Below are positions 63,147 through 64,000 of a DNA stretch of 64,000 nucleotides, piece by piece. Origin of the DNA: Lachnospiraceae bacterium (GTDB lineage Bacteria; Bacillota; Clostridia; Lachnospirales; Lachnospiraceae); NCBI GenBank assembly GCA_024405155.1, contig JAKSPC010000001.1:182788-246787 (forward strand). The letters run 5' to 3'. The translations under genes and the position numbers were made by a program. The notes beneath the pieces were generated by a model that was given only the letters and a program-made list of their open reading frames with translations, had not been told where the DNA came from and searched no databases. Numbering within the stretch: position 1 is the first letter of the stretch; every line of letters starts with the position of its first letter.

Positions 63147-63547
63147 TCGCTTTGGCGGTATCTGCCGTATTTGCTTTATGGGACATAAAGCTTCGCAGGG
63201 CGCCGCTCTGGCTGTTTGCTGCAGGATTCCTGGCCGGCTGCATTTTTGCCGCCGCCGCCAAAAGGGCACTGCCGGCGGTGCTTTTGTCTATGATCCCGGG
63301 GCTTTTGCTGTTGCTTCTGTCCGTGCTGACAGAGGGAGGGATCGGTACCGGGGACGGTCTGTTTTATGTTTCTCTGGCAGGATTCCTAAGTCCCCGGGAC
63401 AGTTTTCTTATCCTGTTTTTGTCTGTTTTTCTGGCAGGCCTAGCGGCGCTTTTTCTGTATATGAGAAAAAGGGAACGGAAAACAACGATCCCGTTCCTTG
63501 CCATGGTGCCGGCATCGCTCCTTATCCTGCTGACCGGCGGGATGTGA
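63119..63547 (+). CDS. Second prepilin peptidase-like protein (family A24)
   Basis: The 142-residue membrane protein has the A24 motif ALWDIKLRRAPLW at residues 19-31 (Asp at 22) and GIGTGDGLFYV (GxGD), plus five to six membrane helices. The ATG is placed inside the upstream gene, with GGAAAGGGGG 8 bases before it. It is a paralogue of the peptidase at 55815; the two probably handle different prepilins. Confidence 0.8.
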   Translation: MSQMFAGELIALAVSAVFALWDIKLRRAPLWLFAAGFLAGCIFAAAAKRALPAVLLSMIPGLLLLLLSVLTEGGIGTGDGLFYVSLAGFLSPRDSFLILFLSVFLAGLAALFLYMRKRERKTTIPFLAMVPASLLILLTGGM

Positions 63548-63569
63548 ACCCGTAACGGGAGAAAAAAGA

Positions 63570-63944
63570 ATGCGGAAGATCATAAGAAATATCCGGGCGC
63601 TGGCGGGCAAAAGCCTTTCCTGCAGTTTCACCGTGGAAGCGGCTTTTATCTGCCCCATCGTACTCATTACTGTTTTTACACTGCTTTGCCATGCTTTCCG
63701 GCTTCATGACCGGGTGCTGGAACGGACGGCGCTGTCCCTGGAACTTTCGGAAGCGGCGTCAGGCTTTTCCGGGTCTGCGGAAAGATCTGCCCGGATCCTG
63801 GATTCCCGGATCTATGAAAAGGAAAACAGCATCATCATAGACCGGGGACTTGCCCGCATTTCGGGAAGCGTGGGTGACTACAGGGAGAGCCGGCAGCTTC
63901 TTAAGCCGGAAGATATCCTGCGCACCCGTGCGGCAGTACATTAA
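63570..63944 (+). CDS. TadE-like pseudopilin
   Basis: The 124-residue protein has a short basic leader followed by CSFTVEAAFICPIVLITVFTLL, the TadE motif with its Glu at residue 23 and one helix, then a charged tail. It is the last gene of the Tad cluster in the window. Residues 95-124 end in LLKPEDILRTRAAVH. Only 56 bases without features follow. Confidence 0.8.
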   Translation: MRKIIRNIRALAGKSLSCSFTVEAAFICPIVLITVFTLLCHAFRLHDRVLERTALSLELSEAASGFSGSAERSARILDSRIYEKENSIIIDRGLARISGSVGDYRESRQLLKPEDILRTRAAVH

Positions 63945-64000
63945 GTTTAGATAATATGAAGTGACCTCACATTTGTAGCATCGTGGATTTACCTGTATAC

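Overview
The window looks like part of the chromosome of a moderately GC-rich Clostridia bacterium, most likely a Lachnospiraceae-type Firmicute. The reasons are strong Shine-Dalgarno sites (AGGAGG), sigma-A promoters with 17-bp spacing, a single-polypeptide SecDF, rpoB/rpoC beside the str genes (rpsL-rpsG-fusA-tuf), a Gram-positive style Tad/Flp pilus locus and DUF5702/DUF624 proteins. No species can be named from sequence alone. I see no phage, insertion sequence or cas genes.

Layout. (1) 1-2667: a broken-off phosphodiesterase and a polyol-type Fe/Zn dehydrogenase on the minus strand, divergent from a DeoR regulator. (2) 2796-9621: a plus-strand run of metal- and redox-type enzymes (M19 dipeptidase, CapA-like phosphoesterase, sugar-isomerase TIM barrel, UroD-like protein, aldo/keto reductase with ferredoxin tail, YgjP-like metalloprotease). 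(3) 9727-16432: small minus-strand genes, a DAACS symporter, DUF554, the TrkA-TrkH potassium system and YhaM. (4) 16718-20127: ispE, then thrC with thrH. (5) 20150-26427: a surface-sugar locus (rmlA, rmlB, three glycosyltransferases, a DegT-type aminotransferase). (6) 26564-31318: secDF-tgt-yajC-ddl. (7) 31514-35023: two sugar-ABC permeases, DUF624 and a second phosphodiesterase. (8) 36111-48283: rpoB, rpoC, rpsL, rpsG, fusA, tuf. (9) 48434-55421: a secreted cell-wall-binding protein, a membrane SpoIIE-type phosphatase, aspA with a divergent LysR, and a DUF4145 membrane protein. (10) tRNA-Lys, and from 55815 to the end a Tad pilus operon with two prepilin peptidases.

The most unusual content is non-coding. 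Two distant loci (21076-21242 and 35116-35281) each carry three copies of an AT-rich palindromic unit at an almost exact 63-bp period. Separately, three intergenic elements of about 180-190 bp (6331-6517, 19323-19503, 51730-51909) share conserved inner arms. Each is closed by an outer stem whose sequence differs at every locus while base pairing is kept, the pattern expected of a selected structure. A smaller relative sits at 9625-9718, and 22 bp of it recur inverted at 15442-15463. Two genes (a GNAT acetyltransferase and the first Tad gene) appear to be read from leaderless or nearly leaderless mRNAs.

How the genes work together: ThrH probably makes O-phosphohomoserine for ThrC. RmlA/RmlB plus the DegT enzyme suggest a dTDP-amino-dideoxysugar passed to the three glycosyltransferases. 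TrkA gates TrkH. SecDF and YajC serve the translocon. The Tad genes together encode a pilus assembly and secretion machine.
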